Below, in pieces: positions 1-10,761 of a stretch of 64,000 bases of DNA. The stretch's first letter is position 1. Each line of letters begins with the position of its first letter. The stretch lies in NCBI RefSeq assembly GCF_000006565.2, contig NC_031470.1, positions 1-64,000 on the forward strand. The letters run 5' to 3'. The notes beneath the pieces were generated by a model, which worked only from the letters and a program-made list of their open reading frames with translations, made no database searches and was not told the DNA's origin. A program made the position numbers and the translations under genes. Source of the stretch: Toxoplasma gondii ME49 (lineage: Eukaryota; Apicomplexa; Conoidasida; Eucoccidiorida; Sarcocystidae).

Positions 1-766
1 AACCCTAAACCCTAAACCCTAAACCCTAAACCCTAAACCCTAAACCCTAAACCCTAAACCCTAAACCCTAAAAACTAAACCCTAAAAACTAAACCCTAAA
101 CCCTAAACCCTAAACCTAAACCCTAAACCCTAAACCCTAAACCCTAAACCCTAAACCCTAAACCCTAAACCCTAAACCCTAAACCCTAAACCCTAAACCC
201 TAAACCCTAAACCCTAAACCCTAAACCCTAAACCCTAAGCCCTAAACCCCTAAACCCTAAACCCTAAACCCTAAACCTCTAGACCCTAAACCCTAAACCC
301 TAAACCCTAAACCCTAAACCCTAAACCCTAAACCCTAAACCCTAAACCCTAAACCCTAAACCCTAAACCCTAAACCCTAAACCCTAAACCCTAAACCCTA
401 AACCCTAAACCCTAAACCCTAAACCCTAAACCCTAAACCCTAAACCCTAAACCCTAAACCCTAAACCCTAAACCCTAAACCCTAAACCCTAAACCCTAAA
501 CCCTAAACCCTAAACCCTAAACCCTAAACCCTAAACCCTAAACCCTAAACCCTAAACCCTAAACCCTAAACCCTAAACCCTAAACCCTAAACCCTAAACC
601 CTAAACCCTAAACCCTAAACCCTAAACCCTAAACCCTAAACCCTAAACCCTAAACCCTAAACCCTAAACCCTAAACCCTAAACCCTAAACCCTAAACCCT
701 AAACCCTAAACCCTAAACCCTAAACCCTAAACCCTAAACCCTAAACCCTAAACCCTAAACCCTAAA
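1..766. repeat. Telomere, (CCCTAAA)n
   Basis: About 109 head-to-tail copies of CCCTAAA read inward from the first base, so this is a true chromosome end in C-strand orientation. The heptamer is the TTTAGGG type used by Toxoplasma and plants. The array is nearly perfect. Variant units cluster at about 68-118 (AAAAACT units and one 6-base unit) and 236-285 (AAGCCCT, AAACCCCT, AACCTCTAGACCC). From 286 to 766 it is homogeneous. Confidence 0.99.
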
Positions 767-900
767 AACCAATCTATACTGGTGGTTGGAAAAACCCTAA
801 CAACCCTAGACCCTAAATAAACACTAAAAGCCCTAAAACAAATTTCATAGACCCTAAAAAGAATCCTAAAGAACACTGAGAGCCCTAAAAAACCGTAAGC
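767..900. repeat. Degenerate telomere-like junction
   Basis: Imperfect CCCTAAA-like words (AACCCTAACAACCCTAGACCCTAAA, then scattered CCCTAAAA) are interspersed with AT-rich unrelated bases. This is a transition from telomere to subtelomere. It could be decayed telomeric repeat or a healed chromosome end. Confidence 0.85.
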
Positions 901-3427
901 AACGCAAAGGAGGAACGCATCTCAATTCAATAGGGTCTCAACCTATGTTAAAAGAGACAGTGATACCTGCTCTTGTCGCATGAGATCCCCTGGGAGAAAG
1001 TCATTGCTTTATGCGTGTGGGTGCCTATCATGAACTAGCCGAGAGCTTGAACGATAGATACATCGGTATTTTACCGATATTTATGGAGAATAGCTGATGT
1101 GAAATCAACACAATGTCGTTGGTAGATTAGCTAATGTCTTACGCCTCACTGCCGGAGTCTCTACAAAATGTTGACGATTGACGCAGGCATCCAAAGTAAT
1201 TGCGCGTCTTGCTTTTCTCTCATAGAGTAACGCCTTCAACGTTTCCGTCACGGTGTTCCTTTCCGACTTTTTCCAAACTGTCACACTACACTGTTTCATG
1301 TTCTCATGGAAGCCATGCATCTTCAGGTGGGAAACGGCCCCTCAAATACTGATGTGCAAACTGCTCCACGCGCAAACAGTCCTACCATAAAAGCGCGTAA
1401 TAACGTCGCCCGCGTTCCCATTATGGCACTTGATGTGTCCCGTGCTTTGCCACTGTACATACAGTAGAATAATAAAACAACCTGCTTGTCTCCTGGATTT
1501 CAACCTGATGATGCTCCGTCCCCTGTGACAGCACCCGAGCAGAAACGAGAAGGTCACGGATCCCTCTCCCTCGCCCACTCGCGTTTGCGCGCCGCCATTT
1601 GCCTGCCATACGCAACTTCAACCACGCACCGGCTCTCCAGCGTCTTGTGTAACCTGCGTTCTGTAGTAAACAAGAATCCAATACACAAAAACGCAAGATC
1701 GCAGCCACCGCAGCAGATACAACGCAAATCACCCTGCTAGTCTGGATCGCCGCACACAACCATACATTGCTCTTTGTGCTGACACTGCTACCACTTTCAA
1801 AGCGAAGCGACCACGCTGGGTGACCGGATATTGTCCAGAGCAGAACCACGCTGTACATACGTGATGAGACATATTAGCAATATACTGGTAAGCAGAGGCG
1901 TCATTTATATGTACTCCCATATGCTGCAGCCCTTGTGTGGATGAGCTGCGTAAGAGTCTGGGAATACACAGCGCAGAGGCAAGACATTTGCTGACGGCAC
2001 ACGCGGTCACCCTCACGACAGCATCCTTGATGGAAGTCTCAGTCACACTGTCTGCGGGGCAGTGTTGCGGTTCAAACGCGGCCCCTTGAGCTGTTTTCAC
2101 ACGCCGTCATGTAAATGCTCCCCTCACGAAGTCTGACCCACAAAACTGTACACGGGATGATACAGCGCTTTTGCGCGCCCATTTCCATCGTCGCCGCGGC
2201 ACTTCCACCGAAGAATTCCTCGCCACATACGGCAATCTTGATTCGCAATTCGTTGCAGCGTTCCCGAAGTACCACATCCGCTGATGGCTAGCTGCACTCT
2301 GCCTCGGCATCGGTCACACACACGCAATGATTCCTACGGTCCTCCTCATTTTCTGCTGTCCCCGGGAACATGTTCCTCACCCCATTTAGCCACAGGGGAA
2401 ATTTTGGCACATGAAAACTAAGGTTCTGTCCTCACCTGAGTGCGCTTACTAGTTCTATATATGGAACACAGGAACATCACATTCCTCGGCAGATCAAGAT
2501 ATAGCGGACCCCCAGGAAAATGCCCCACCTTATAACAGCAGATATTATGCCCACTGTCGGTGCGCAACTTCGCTTCGGATCCTCTCGGCGTGCGCCGCGG
2601 TTGCTCTGTGCCAATGCAGGGGTTCGTCAAAGAACACTTTCTCCAGCCTCCATGATCTTACTTTTAGCATTTACGACAACCTTGCTAACACACACCATGC
2701 CCTAGCGAAAAAACACGTACCGCGCCTTGCTCCGCCAAATATCGGCTTCTGTCTTTGGTAAAGTAGCTCTGGCATATGAAATAACATGTGAACACCTCAC
2801 TGTCCCTCCACGTCACTTTACATTGGACTAGGCATCCGTGTCGCCCTCACACCAGTTGCTTCATGCACGCTGCAGATGACCACAAACAACAACCAGCACG
2901 TGATGCTGATATGTGGGGAGATAAAGCACGATTTTGCGGCAACGATGACCACTACCTGATCGACCCTGGGCGGCCTGTAGCACCTTGGAAGCATACTGAT
3001 TCGTATTATCTCGACACCCACGCTCGAGGGATGATGGTCGCTGCAGCGCTCAGCGAGAGAGCATAACTCATTCGTCAACTCGACTTGCGAAGGATATCTA
3101 CTCGAGCTAGTGCCCCTACAACTCGCCTCTCAAACCCATGTGACTTTGTCTATCCAAGATCTTCATCGGCGCATACAAAATTCAATCATCGATGTACGCC
3201 CATATGAACGTCATATCATTAGCTTCCCAAAACACGCCACAACGCCCGCGCCACGCGGAACCATGAGACCGATTAGCATCGAGACGCAGATATCGGGGCC
3301 ACACGCGACTGAGCCACCTTACGACATTCACCACAATCCCCAAAAAGCACGAGCATCCCTCAGGTAACTTGCCTGATCCGCGCCAAAATTCACAAAGACC
3401 ACGGCCACGCTGTAATATCGGCGCGGG
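901..3427. other. Telomere-proximal non-coding subtelomere
   Basis: About 2.5 kb without a supported gene. Open frames reach at most 145 codons, overlap on both strands, and show no domain, signal peptide or convincing splice sites. I saw no long repeat within it. The last ~60 bases resemble the satellite start loosely before clear satellite A identity begins near 3428. Confidence 0.7.
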
Positions 3428-4736
3428 GCCCACACATGGATCTTCCACATCGATCAGAAGCCATGGGCGTCGACGGGGTCGAGATTAACCGCACAAACGC
3501 CCGCTGCCCGTCTCAACCATGTTCCGGAAGCGTCCCCCGATGCATATGGCGGCCACACGTACAACGCACTTTGTCAGTAGACAGGAGAATACGAACGTCA
3601 CACACGCGTAACACTTGGCGCGGACGCAATCGGAACACGACCGAAGTCAGGCAGCACGCGCCATGACAACCCCATGACAAACTAGCCAGGACACAACCGA
3701 CGACAGGAAAACACGACGAACGTGCGAGGCGACACAGCGGAAGACCATGGCCGGTGGAAACAAGGACACCACGAGATCTCACACACATTGCTGACGCCAC
3801 CATACTTGCTGCCGCTGAGAAACCACACCACCTCCGTCGCAAGACTGCAATGATGGCATCGCTGAAGCGCCTCGTCCCCAGTCACATCCGCTGTTCATCC
3901 GCCTGCCCTGGAAACCCTCCAAACGAAATGCGCTCTCACTGTCCCGACTGTTTCAGTGGGAACCGACGACTAACACTCATACCGGAAATCGGCCACCTGC
4001 GCCGCTCTCCTTTTGACAACATCCGACACGTCGCGATATCCCTCGAGTGGATGTCCCGTATCGGAGTCGACCGCCAGACCAAGCCCAACGATTTTGATAT
4101 CCCCGAGCCAGACCTCAGCCTCGAGCCATTCCGGTGTTGACTCCGCAGCAGGGATACAACAACGTCGTTTCATCCCTACGCTCCAACAGGAACGAGCTAG
4201 TGCTTGCCTTCTACGGTATCATCCATTACCACTGCCGTTCTGGAGGGGCGTCGCTCCTGTGCCAGAATAGCTGCCTCAAACACTGCCACCTCGAACAAAT
4301 CCACAATATCACCGAAGGCGACATACTCCCTGCAATGGTACAAACACGAAGCGCGACACTCATGCCTTTCAAAAACAGATGCATCAGTTTTCTCACACGC
4401 CGTAGACTCTGGGAAAATGGACGTTGCCCGTCAGCCGTTCCAGCGTAAGAGCCGCAGCGGATGTGCATTAATACTTCGCTCGAAAGCAGGACGAGCCCAT
4501 ACATGGATCTTCCACATCGATCAGAAGCCATGGGCGTCGACGGGGTCGAGATTAACCGCACAAACGCCCGCTGCCCGTCTCAACCATGTTCCGGAAGCGT
4601 CCCCCGATGCATATGGCGGCCACACGTACAACGCACTTTGTCAGTAGACAGGAGAATACGAACGTCACACACGCGTAACACTTGGCGCGGACGCAATCGG
4701 AACACGACCGAAGTCAGGCAGCACGCGCCATGACAA

Positions 4737-4841
4737 ATCTTCTTACAAGCGGCTTTTGGTTTGATGGAACTATCACATCCAGATAACTCAATACCAGTCA
4801 ACCGATTCGTAACACCACTTCATATCGTACCTGAATGGTAT
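4737..4841 (+). pseudogene. cob: Cytochrome b fragment (mitochondrial origin)
   Basis: Thirty-five in-frame codons read through [14 protein letters not shown] and end at HIVPEWY. The PEWY motif is the Qo-site signature of cytochrome b of complex III. Directly after PEWY the similarity stops: the family normally continues FLAYYA, but here a few unrelated residues and a stop follow. It is a dead internal fragment with no start codon. The break may reproduce a block boundary already present in the mitochondrial DNA, because coccidian mitochondrial genomes are scrambled mosaics of cob, cox1, cox3 and rRNA pieces. Confidence 0.95.
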
Positions 4842-4869
4842 GTATATATTTATACAATTTTAAATGGTA

Positions 4870-5053
4870 GATAGGGAACAAACTGTCTCCAGACGTTCTC
4901 AACCCAGCTCACGTATTACATCTGACGGTGAACTATCGTTCCTAACTGAATCTTGTTCAATAACAAGGGAGTAATGAGCCGACATGGAGGTGCTGATACA
5001 ATCCGAGGATTAGAACTCCCAATATTATCTGACCTGTTATCCCCGGCGTACCT
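4870..5053 (-). pseudogene. Mitochondrial large-subunit rRNA fragment (domain V), antisense
   Basis: Read on the minus strand, the segment contains AGGTACGCCGGGGATAACAG, then GTATCAGCACC and ATGTCGGCTCAT, then GAGCTGGGTTGAGAACGTC and GACAGTTTG ending TCCCTATC. These follow in order the conserved domain V region of 23S-type rRNA around the peptidyl-transferase and A-loop. Apicomplexan mitochondrial rRNA is fragmented and this matches one such fragment. As a nuclear copy it is presumably not expressed as rRNA. Confidence 0.9.
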
Positions 5054-5271
5054 CAGTTAATTAGTATTAGGTTTGATATTCTGTACCAACCGATCTAAAA
5101 TCGTGATGTCTTTTTGTCGTTTATATAAATCTAGTAATGCTTGTCAAGTTCCTTGTATCTATTTAGCTCACTGCGTACTTAGGATCAGACGTAGATATTG
5201 TCTCTACAAATGATCCGCGAACCAGAACTGTATAACTCAAATCGAATAAACAGAGACATTATAGTACCTAG
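5054..5271. pseudogene. Remaining mitochondrial-like part of the NUMT, unassigned
   Basis: AT-rich sequence contiguous with the rRNA fragment and ending exactly where satellite A resumes. It could hold other short mitochondrial rRNA fragments. I recognise no specific one and found no open cytochrome oxidase frame. Confidence 0.6.
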
Positions 5272-6020
5272 GACAACCCCATGACAACCTAGCCAGGACA
5301 CAACCGACGACAGGAAAACACGACGAACGTGCGAGGCGACACAGCGGAAGACCATGGCCGGTGGAAACAAGGACACCACAAGATCTCACACACATTGCTG
5401 ACGCCACCATACTTGCTGCCGCTGAGAAACCGCACCACCTCCGTCGGAAGACTGCAATGATGGCATCGCTGAAGCGCCTCGTCCCCGGTCACATCCGCTG
5501 TTCATCCGCCTGCCCTGGAAACCCTCCAAACGAAATGCGCTCTCACTGTCCCGACTGTTTCAGTGGGAACCGACGACTAACACTCATACCGGAAATCGGC
5601 CACCTGCGCCGCTCTCCTTTTGACCACATCCGACACATCGCGATATCCCTCGAGTGGATGTCCCGTATCGGAGTCGACCGCCAGACCAAGCCCAACGATT
5701 TGATATCCCCAAGCCGGACCTCAGTCTCGAGGCACTCCGATGTTGGTTCCGCAGCAGGGATACAACAACGTCGTTTCATCCCTACGCTCCAACAGGAACG
5801 AGCTAGTGCTTGCCTTCTACGGTATCATCCATTACCACTGCCGTTATGGAGGGGCGTCGCTCCTGTGCCAGAATAGCTGCCTCATACACTGCCACCTCGA
5901 ACAAATCCACAACAGCGCAAAATTCCACTTACAGTCCTGCAATGGGTACAACACGAAGCGCGACACTCATGCCTTTTCAAAACAGATGCATCAGTTTTCT
6001 CACACGCCGTAGACTCTGGG

Positions 6021-6526
6021 NNNNNNNNNNNNNNNNNNNNNNNNNNNNNNNNNNNNNNNNNNNNNNNNNNNNNNNNNNNNNNNNNNNNNNNNNNNNNNNN
6101 NNNNNNNNNNNNNNNNNNNNNNNNNNNNNNNNNNNNNNNNNNNNNNNNNNNNNNNNNNNNNNNNNNNNNNNNNNNNNNNNNNNNNNNNNNNNNNNNNNNN
6201 NNNNNNNNNNNNNNNNNNNNNNNNNNNNNNNNNNNNNNNNNNNNNNNNNNNNNNNNNNNNNNNNNNNNNNNNNNNNNNNNNNNNNNNNNNNNNNNNNNNN
6301 NNNNNNNNNNNNNNNNNNNNNNNNNNNNNNNNNNNNNNNNNNNNNNNNNNNNNNNNNNNNNNNNNNNNNNNNNNNNNNNNNNNNNNNNNNNNNNNNNNNN
6401 NNNNNNNNNNNNNNNNNNNNNNNNNNNNNNNNNNNNNNNNNNNNNNNNNNNNNNNNNNNNNNNNNNNNNNNNNNNNNNNNNNNNNNNNNNNNNNNNNNNN
6501 NNNNNNNNNNNNNNNNNNNNNNNNNN
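6021..6526. other. Assembly gap (506 N)
   Basis: A run of N inside satellite A. If the array continued without change, the flanks would be separated by about 160 bases (or about 1,227 with one more unit), so 506 fits neither. Any long open frame drawn across this gap is an artefact. Confidence 0.99.
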
Positions 6527-8439
6527 CCCGTCTCAACCATGTTCCGGAAGCGTCCCCCGATGCATATGGCGGCCACACGTACAACGCACTTTGTCAGTAG
6601 ACAGGAGAATACGAACGTCACACGCGTAACACTTGGCGCGGACTCAATCGGAACACGACCGAAGTCAGGCAGCACGCGCCATGACAACCCCATGACAAAC
6701 TAGCCAGGACACAACCGACGACAGGAAAACACGACGAACGTGCGAGGCGACACAGCGGAAGACCATGGCCGGTGGAAACAAGGACACCACGAGATCTCAC
6801 ACACATTGCTGACGCCACCATACTTGCTGCCGCTGAGAAACCACACCACCTGCGTCGCAAGACTTAGATGACGGCATCGCTGAAGCGCCTCGTCCCCAGT
6901 CACATCCGCTGTTCATCCGCCTGCCCTGGAAACCCTCCAAACGAAATGCGCTCTCACTGTCCCGACTGTTTCAGTGGGAACCGACGACTAACACTCATAC
7001 CGGAAATCGGCCACCTGCGCCGCTCTCCTTTTGACAACATCCGATATATCGCGATATCCCTCCAGTGGATGTCCCGTATCGGAGTCGACCGCCAGACCAA
7101 GCACACCGATTTGATATCCCCGAGCCAGACCTCAGCCTCGAGCCATTCCGGTGTTGACTCCGCAGCAGGGATACAACAACGTCGTTTCATCCCTACGCTC
7201 CAACAGGAACGAGCTAGTGCTTGCCTTCTACGGTATCATCCATTACCACTGCCGTTCTGGAGGGGCGTCGCTCCTGTGCCAGAATAGCTGCCTCAAACAC
7301 TGCCACGTCGAACAAATCCACAATATCACCGAAGGCGACATACTCCCTGCAATGGTACAAACACGAAGCGCGACACTCATGCCTTTCAAAAACAGATGCA
7401 TCAGTTTTCTCACACGCCGTAGACTCTGGGAAAATGGACGTTGCCCGTCAGCCGTTCCAGCGTTAGAGCCGCAGCGGATGTGCATTAATACTTCGCTCGA
7501 AAACAGGACGAGCCCATACATGGATCGTCCACATCGATCAGAAGCCATGGGCGTCGACGGGGTCGAGATTAACCGCACAAACGCCCGCTGCCCGTCTCAA
7601 CCATGTTCCGGAAGCGTCCCCCGATGCATATGGCGGCCACACGTACAACGCACTTTGTCAATAGACAGGAGAATACGAAAGTCACACACGCGTAACACTT
7701 GGCGCGGACTCAATCGGAACACGACCGAAGTCAGGCAGCACGCGCCATGACAACCCCATGACAACCTAGCCAGGACACAACCGACGACAGGAAAACACGA
7801 CGAACGTGCGAGGCGACACAGCGGAAGACCATGGCCGGTGGAAACAAGGACACCACAAGATCTCACACACATTGCTGACGCCACCATACTTGCTGCCGCT
7901 GAGAAACCGCACCACCTCCGTCGCAAGACTGCAATGATGGCATCGCTGAAGCGCCTCGTCCCCAGTCACATCCGCTGTTCATCCGCCTGCCCTGGAAACC
8001 CTCCAAACGAAATGCGCTCTCACTGTCCCGACTGTTTCAGTGGGAACCGACGACTAACACTCATACCGGAAATCGGCCACCTGCGCCGCTCTCCTTTTGA
8101 CAACATCCGACACGTCGCGATATCCCTCGAGTGGATGTCCCGTATCGGAGTCGACCGCCAGACCAAGCACACCGATTTGATATCCCCGAGCCAGACCTCA
8201 GCCTCGAGCCATTCCGGTGTTGACTCCGCAGCAGGGATACAACAACGTCGTTTCATCCCTACGCTCCAACAGGAACGAGCTAGTGCTTGCCTTCTACGGT
8301 ATCATCCATTACCACTGCCGTTCTGGAGGGGCGTCGCTCCTGTGCCAGAATAGCTGCCTCAAACACTGCCACCTCGAACAAATCCACAATATCACCGAAG
8401 GCGACATACTCCCTGCAATGGTACAAACACGAAGCGCGA
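6527..8439 (+). repeat. Satellite A array, second block
   Basis: Nearly two further units of the 1,067-base satellite, with a unit boundary at 7518 (ACATGGATC). Both carry the sequence variant AATATCACCGAAGGCGACAT (about 7322 and 8389), like the unit at 3428. The unit split by the NUMT and the one at 11511 carry CAACAGCGCAAAATTCC instead. The block stops at a 20-base gap. Confidence 0.93.
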
Positions 8440-8459
8440 NNNNNNNNNNNNNNNNNNNN
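8440..8459. other. Assembly gap (20 N)
   Basis: A short run of N exactly where satellite A changes to satellite B, so the true junction is not seen. Confidence 0.99.
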
Positions 8460-9240
8460 CAAGCCGTCACGTCAAACCGTCGATGAATGCCCTGCTTGTA
8501 ATTATGCGACTTCTATGTACGACGCATGCCCACGTTCGGAAGTCGGGCCTCCATCAAATATGCACGCTACCAGCAATATGTAACACGACCTTCCACCTCC
8601 ACTTGTCTTCTCATGGCGGCATCAGGTACACCGGGAAATCCATCAAGTGGATGTGCCAAGCCGCACTGGACCGCCAGACCATGTCAACCGCGTGAAAACA
8701 CCGTGCCACTCCTCCGCCTCGTACGACGCTGGTGTGCATTTCCTCAGGGCCGCTAAGACACCATCCTGCCCCCCTTCCCAGCCACAACAACGAACTACTC
8801 CTTGTTCCGTCCCCGGGTGTCAATTACCACTGTTTCTACCGTAGGCACTCAGCAAAGACACACTGCCACACACCAGCACCCGAGTGACACGACTTTCGCA
8901 TACGCGTTGTACTCGCTGATGTCTGCCTACTGCCTGAGACGCAGCACCACAGGTCGCCAGAAACGGTGCGTCTCAAACAAACTGCGGAAGCGCCCCTCAC
9001 AACACACCCCACACGTCGGAAAAACGGACGCTCCCCACAGGCTCCTTCGATTTTAGCACAGCATCTCATGAGCAATACAGGCACGCAGTAAACGAGGATC
9101 GAGTCGATGAACGACGAGCCCAGATTGATAAGATCCCACGACCGTCGGCGGGGTCGAGAAATTCCGCATGGACTCCTGTTGTCCTCGTAGGGACCAGGGC
9201 CTGCTTCTGATCGGTGTTGCAGCAGTCCCGGGAAACACAT
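8460..9240 (+). repeat. Satellite B copy 1
   Basis: Shared nearly base for base with 9990-10652 (offset 1,530) and with 12494-13003 (offset 3,763). It aligns loosely but collinearly with satellite A: GACCGCCAGACCA, the segment around ATTACCACTG, and CGTCTCAA followed by GGAAGCG occur in the same order and similar spacing. B therefore looks like an old, diverged subfamily of A. No coding potential is supported. Confidence 0.9.
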
Positions 9241-9989
9241 GTGGTACCCGGGAGTACGAGACGCTTCAAAGTTGGAGGAGATATGTAAATGTGTCGTCGG
9301 AGAGTGGAGTTGCTAGCGAGATAGTCTGTGAGGGACAGAACGGGAATCATGTGCGACAGCGTCGGTTGTCGGCGCGTTGGTAGGAAGGAATTATGACTGC
9401 AGGAAGAAGCGCAATATGAAAATGGTACAGCTGCAACGACGTGACGGCGAACATGCACGCAGCGTGTGGAGTTCATGTCAACTGCGGCTGCGACGCAAGA
9501 CGCGGTTGCCTGCAATTCCTTGTAAACGCCACTTGTGATTCCACACGTTATACCGAGAATAGGTTCGCAATGGCATGAATGTCCCGCAGTGCCGCTGTCG
9601 TCCTCTCTCACCATTCGAGCCTGAAAACACACAGCACACATCGAATCATACATCTGTACTGAGGCCAGAACTCTGTGAGCTGCCATCGGTCAAGCACGGA
9701 CTCGCACTCACATAACCATGCAATCTGAAAACTACGTACGCCATCCGCGCCCCCGGCTTTACACATGACCCCGTACCTACTCCTCACAGACCCCGACGAG
9801 CTTCCAGATCCCCCGACACGACTCTCTGTTTTACCTACGCTCCACCATTACCTCCTAATAATAGACTCCACTTCCACATTCAAAGCCAAAGTCCTCGCAA
9901 CACCGCCCTAGTATGGCCACTCAACAAGGACGTGCGCCCACAGCGAAACACTGGCGACCCACCCACGTGGGCAACAAGTAATGGGGCAC
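9241..9989. other. Spacer between satellite B copies
   Basis: About 750 bases with no near-identical partner elsewhere in the window and no supported gene. The minus-strand open frame of about 200 codons across 9066-9686 runs into satellite B and lacks recognisable features. Confidence 0.6.
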
Positions 9990-10652
9990 ACGCCTTCACA
10001 TGAAACCGTCGATGACATGCCCTGCTTGTAATTATGCGACTTCTATGTACGACGCATGCCCACGTTCGGAAGTCGGGCCTCCATCAAATATGCACGCTAC
10101 CAGCAATATGTAACACGACCTTCCACCTCCACTTGTCTTCTCATGGCGGCATCAGGTACACCGGGAAATCCATCAAGTGGATGTGCCAAGCCGCACTGGA
10201 CCGCCAGACCATGTCAACCGCGTGAAAACACCGTGCCACTCCTCCGCCTCGTACGACGCTGGTGTGCATTTCCTCAGGGCCGCTAAGACACCATCCTGCC
10301 CCCCTTCCCAGCCACAACAACGAACTACTCCTTGTTCCGTCCCCGGGTGTCAATTACCACTGTTTCTACCGTAGGCACTCAGCAAAGACACACTGCCACA
10401 CACCAGCACCCGAGTGACACGACTTTCGCATACGCGTTGTACTCGCTGATGTCTGCCTACTGCCTGAGACGCAGCACCACAGGTCGCCAGAAACGGTGCG
10501 TCTCAAACAAACTGCGGAAGCGCCCCTCACAACACACCCCACACGTCGGAAAAACGGACGCTCCCCACAGGCTCCTTCGATTTTAGCACAGCATCTCATG
10601 AGCAATACAGGCACGCAGTAAACGAGGATCGAGTCGATGAACGACGAGCCCA
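9990..10652 (+). repeat. Satellite B copy 2
   Basis: Essentially identical to copy 1 from CCCTGCTTGTAATTATGCG (10020) to GACGAGCCCA (10652). The last ten bases are also found at the satellite A unit boundary (GACGAGCCCATACATGG), so the switch out of B lies in a motif common to both subfamilies. Confidence 0.92.
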
Positions 10653-10761
10653 TACCCATCAGAGGGCTTCAACAAAAACAGCACCATAAGCTGACGGATC
10701 GAGTACTGGTCACACCCTACACCACGTCCTCGAACTATCCGCCGGCGAAAATGGTAGCGAC
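10653..10761. other. Divergent B-to-A linker
   Basis: About 110 bases that occupy the position of the start of a satellite A unit but match it only weakly. It may be a third, diverged subtype. Clear satellite A identity resumes at GTACAACGCACTTTGTCAG. Confidence 0.6.

Larger units (their letters stand above)
4737..5271. mobile_element. Nuclear mitochondrial DNA insertion (NUMT) inside a satellite unit
   Basis: An AT-rich 535-base block interrupts satellite A. It carries a cytochrome b piece, an antisense large-subunit rRNA fragment and further AT-rich sequence of mitochondrial look that I cannot assign. The satellite sequence resumes directly, with GACAA on both sides (4732-4736 and 5272-5276) where an unbroken unit has it once. 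That is either a 5-base target duplication or end-joining microhomology. Toxoplasma nuclear DNA is known to hold many such insertions. Confidence 0.94.
3428..6020 (+). repeat. Satellite A array, first block (~1,067-bp unit)
   Basis: The word ACATGGATCTTCCACATCG recurs at 3434 and 4501, giving a period of 1,067 bases, and the sequence between matches closely. One complete unit (about 3428-4494) is followed by a second unit that is split by the mitochondrial insertion at 4737-5271 and ends at a run of N. Open frames of 128-171 codons occur in the units, but 1,067 is not a multiple of three and frames are open on both strands, so I regard them as non-coding. Repeats of this kind are known in the gene-poor, subtelomere-like regions of T. 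gondii. Confidence 0.93.

Noticed and set aside
5810..6703. Long frames spanning 5810-6703 on both strands
   Set aside because: They run through 506 N and are artefacts of the gap.
7151..7750. 199-codon plus-strand frame (and similar 171-180-codon frames) in satellite A
   Set aside because: Frames are open on both strands, the 1,067-base period is not a multiple of three, frames break between near-identical units, and no domain or signal is present.
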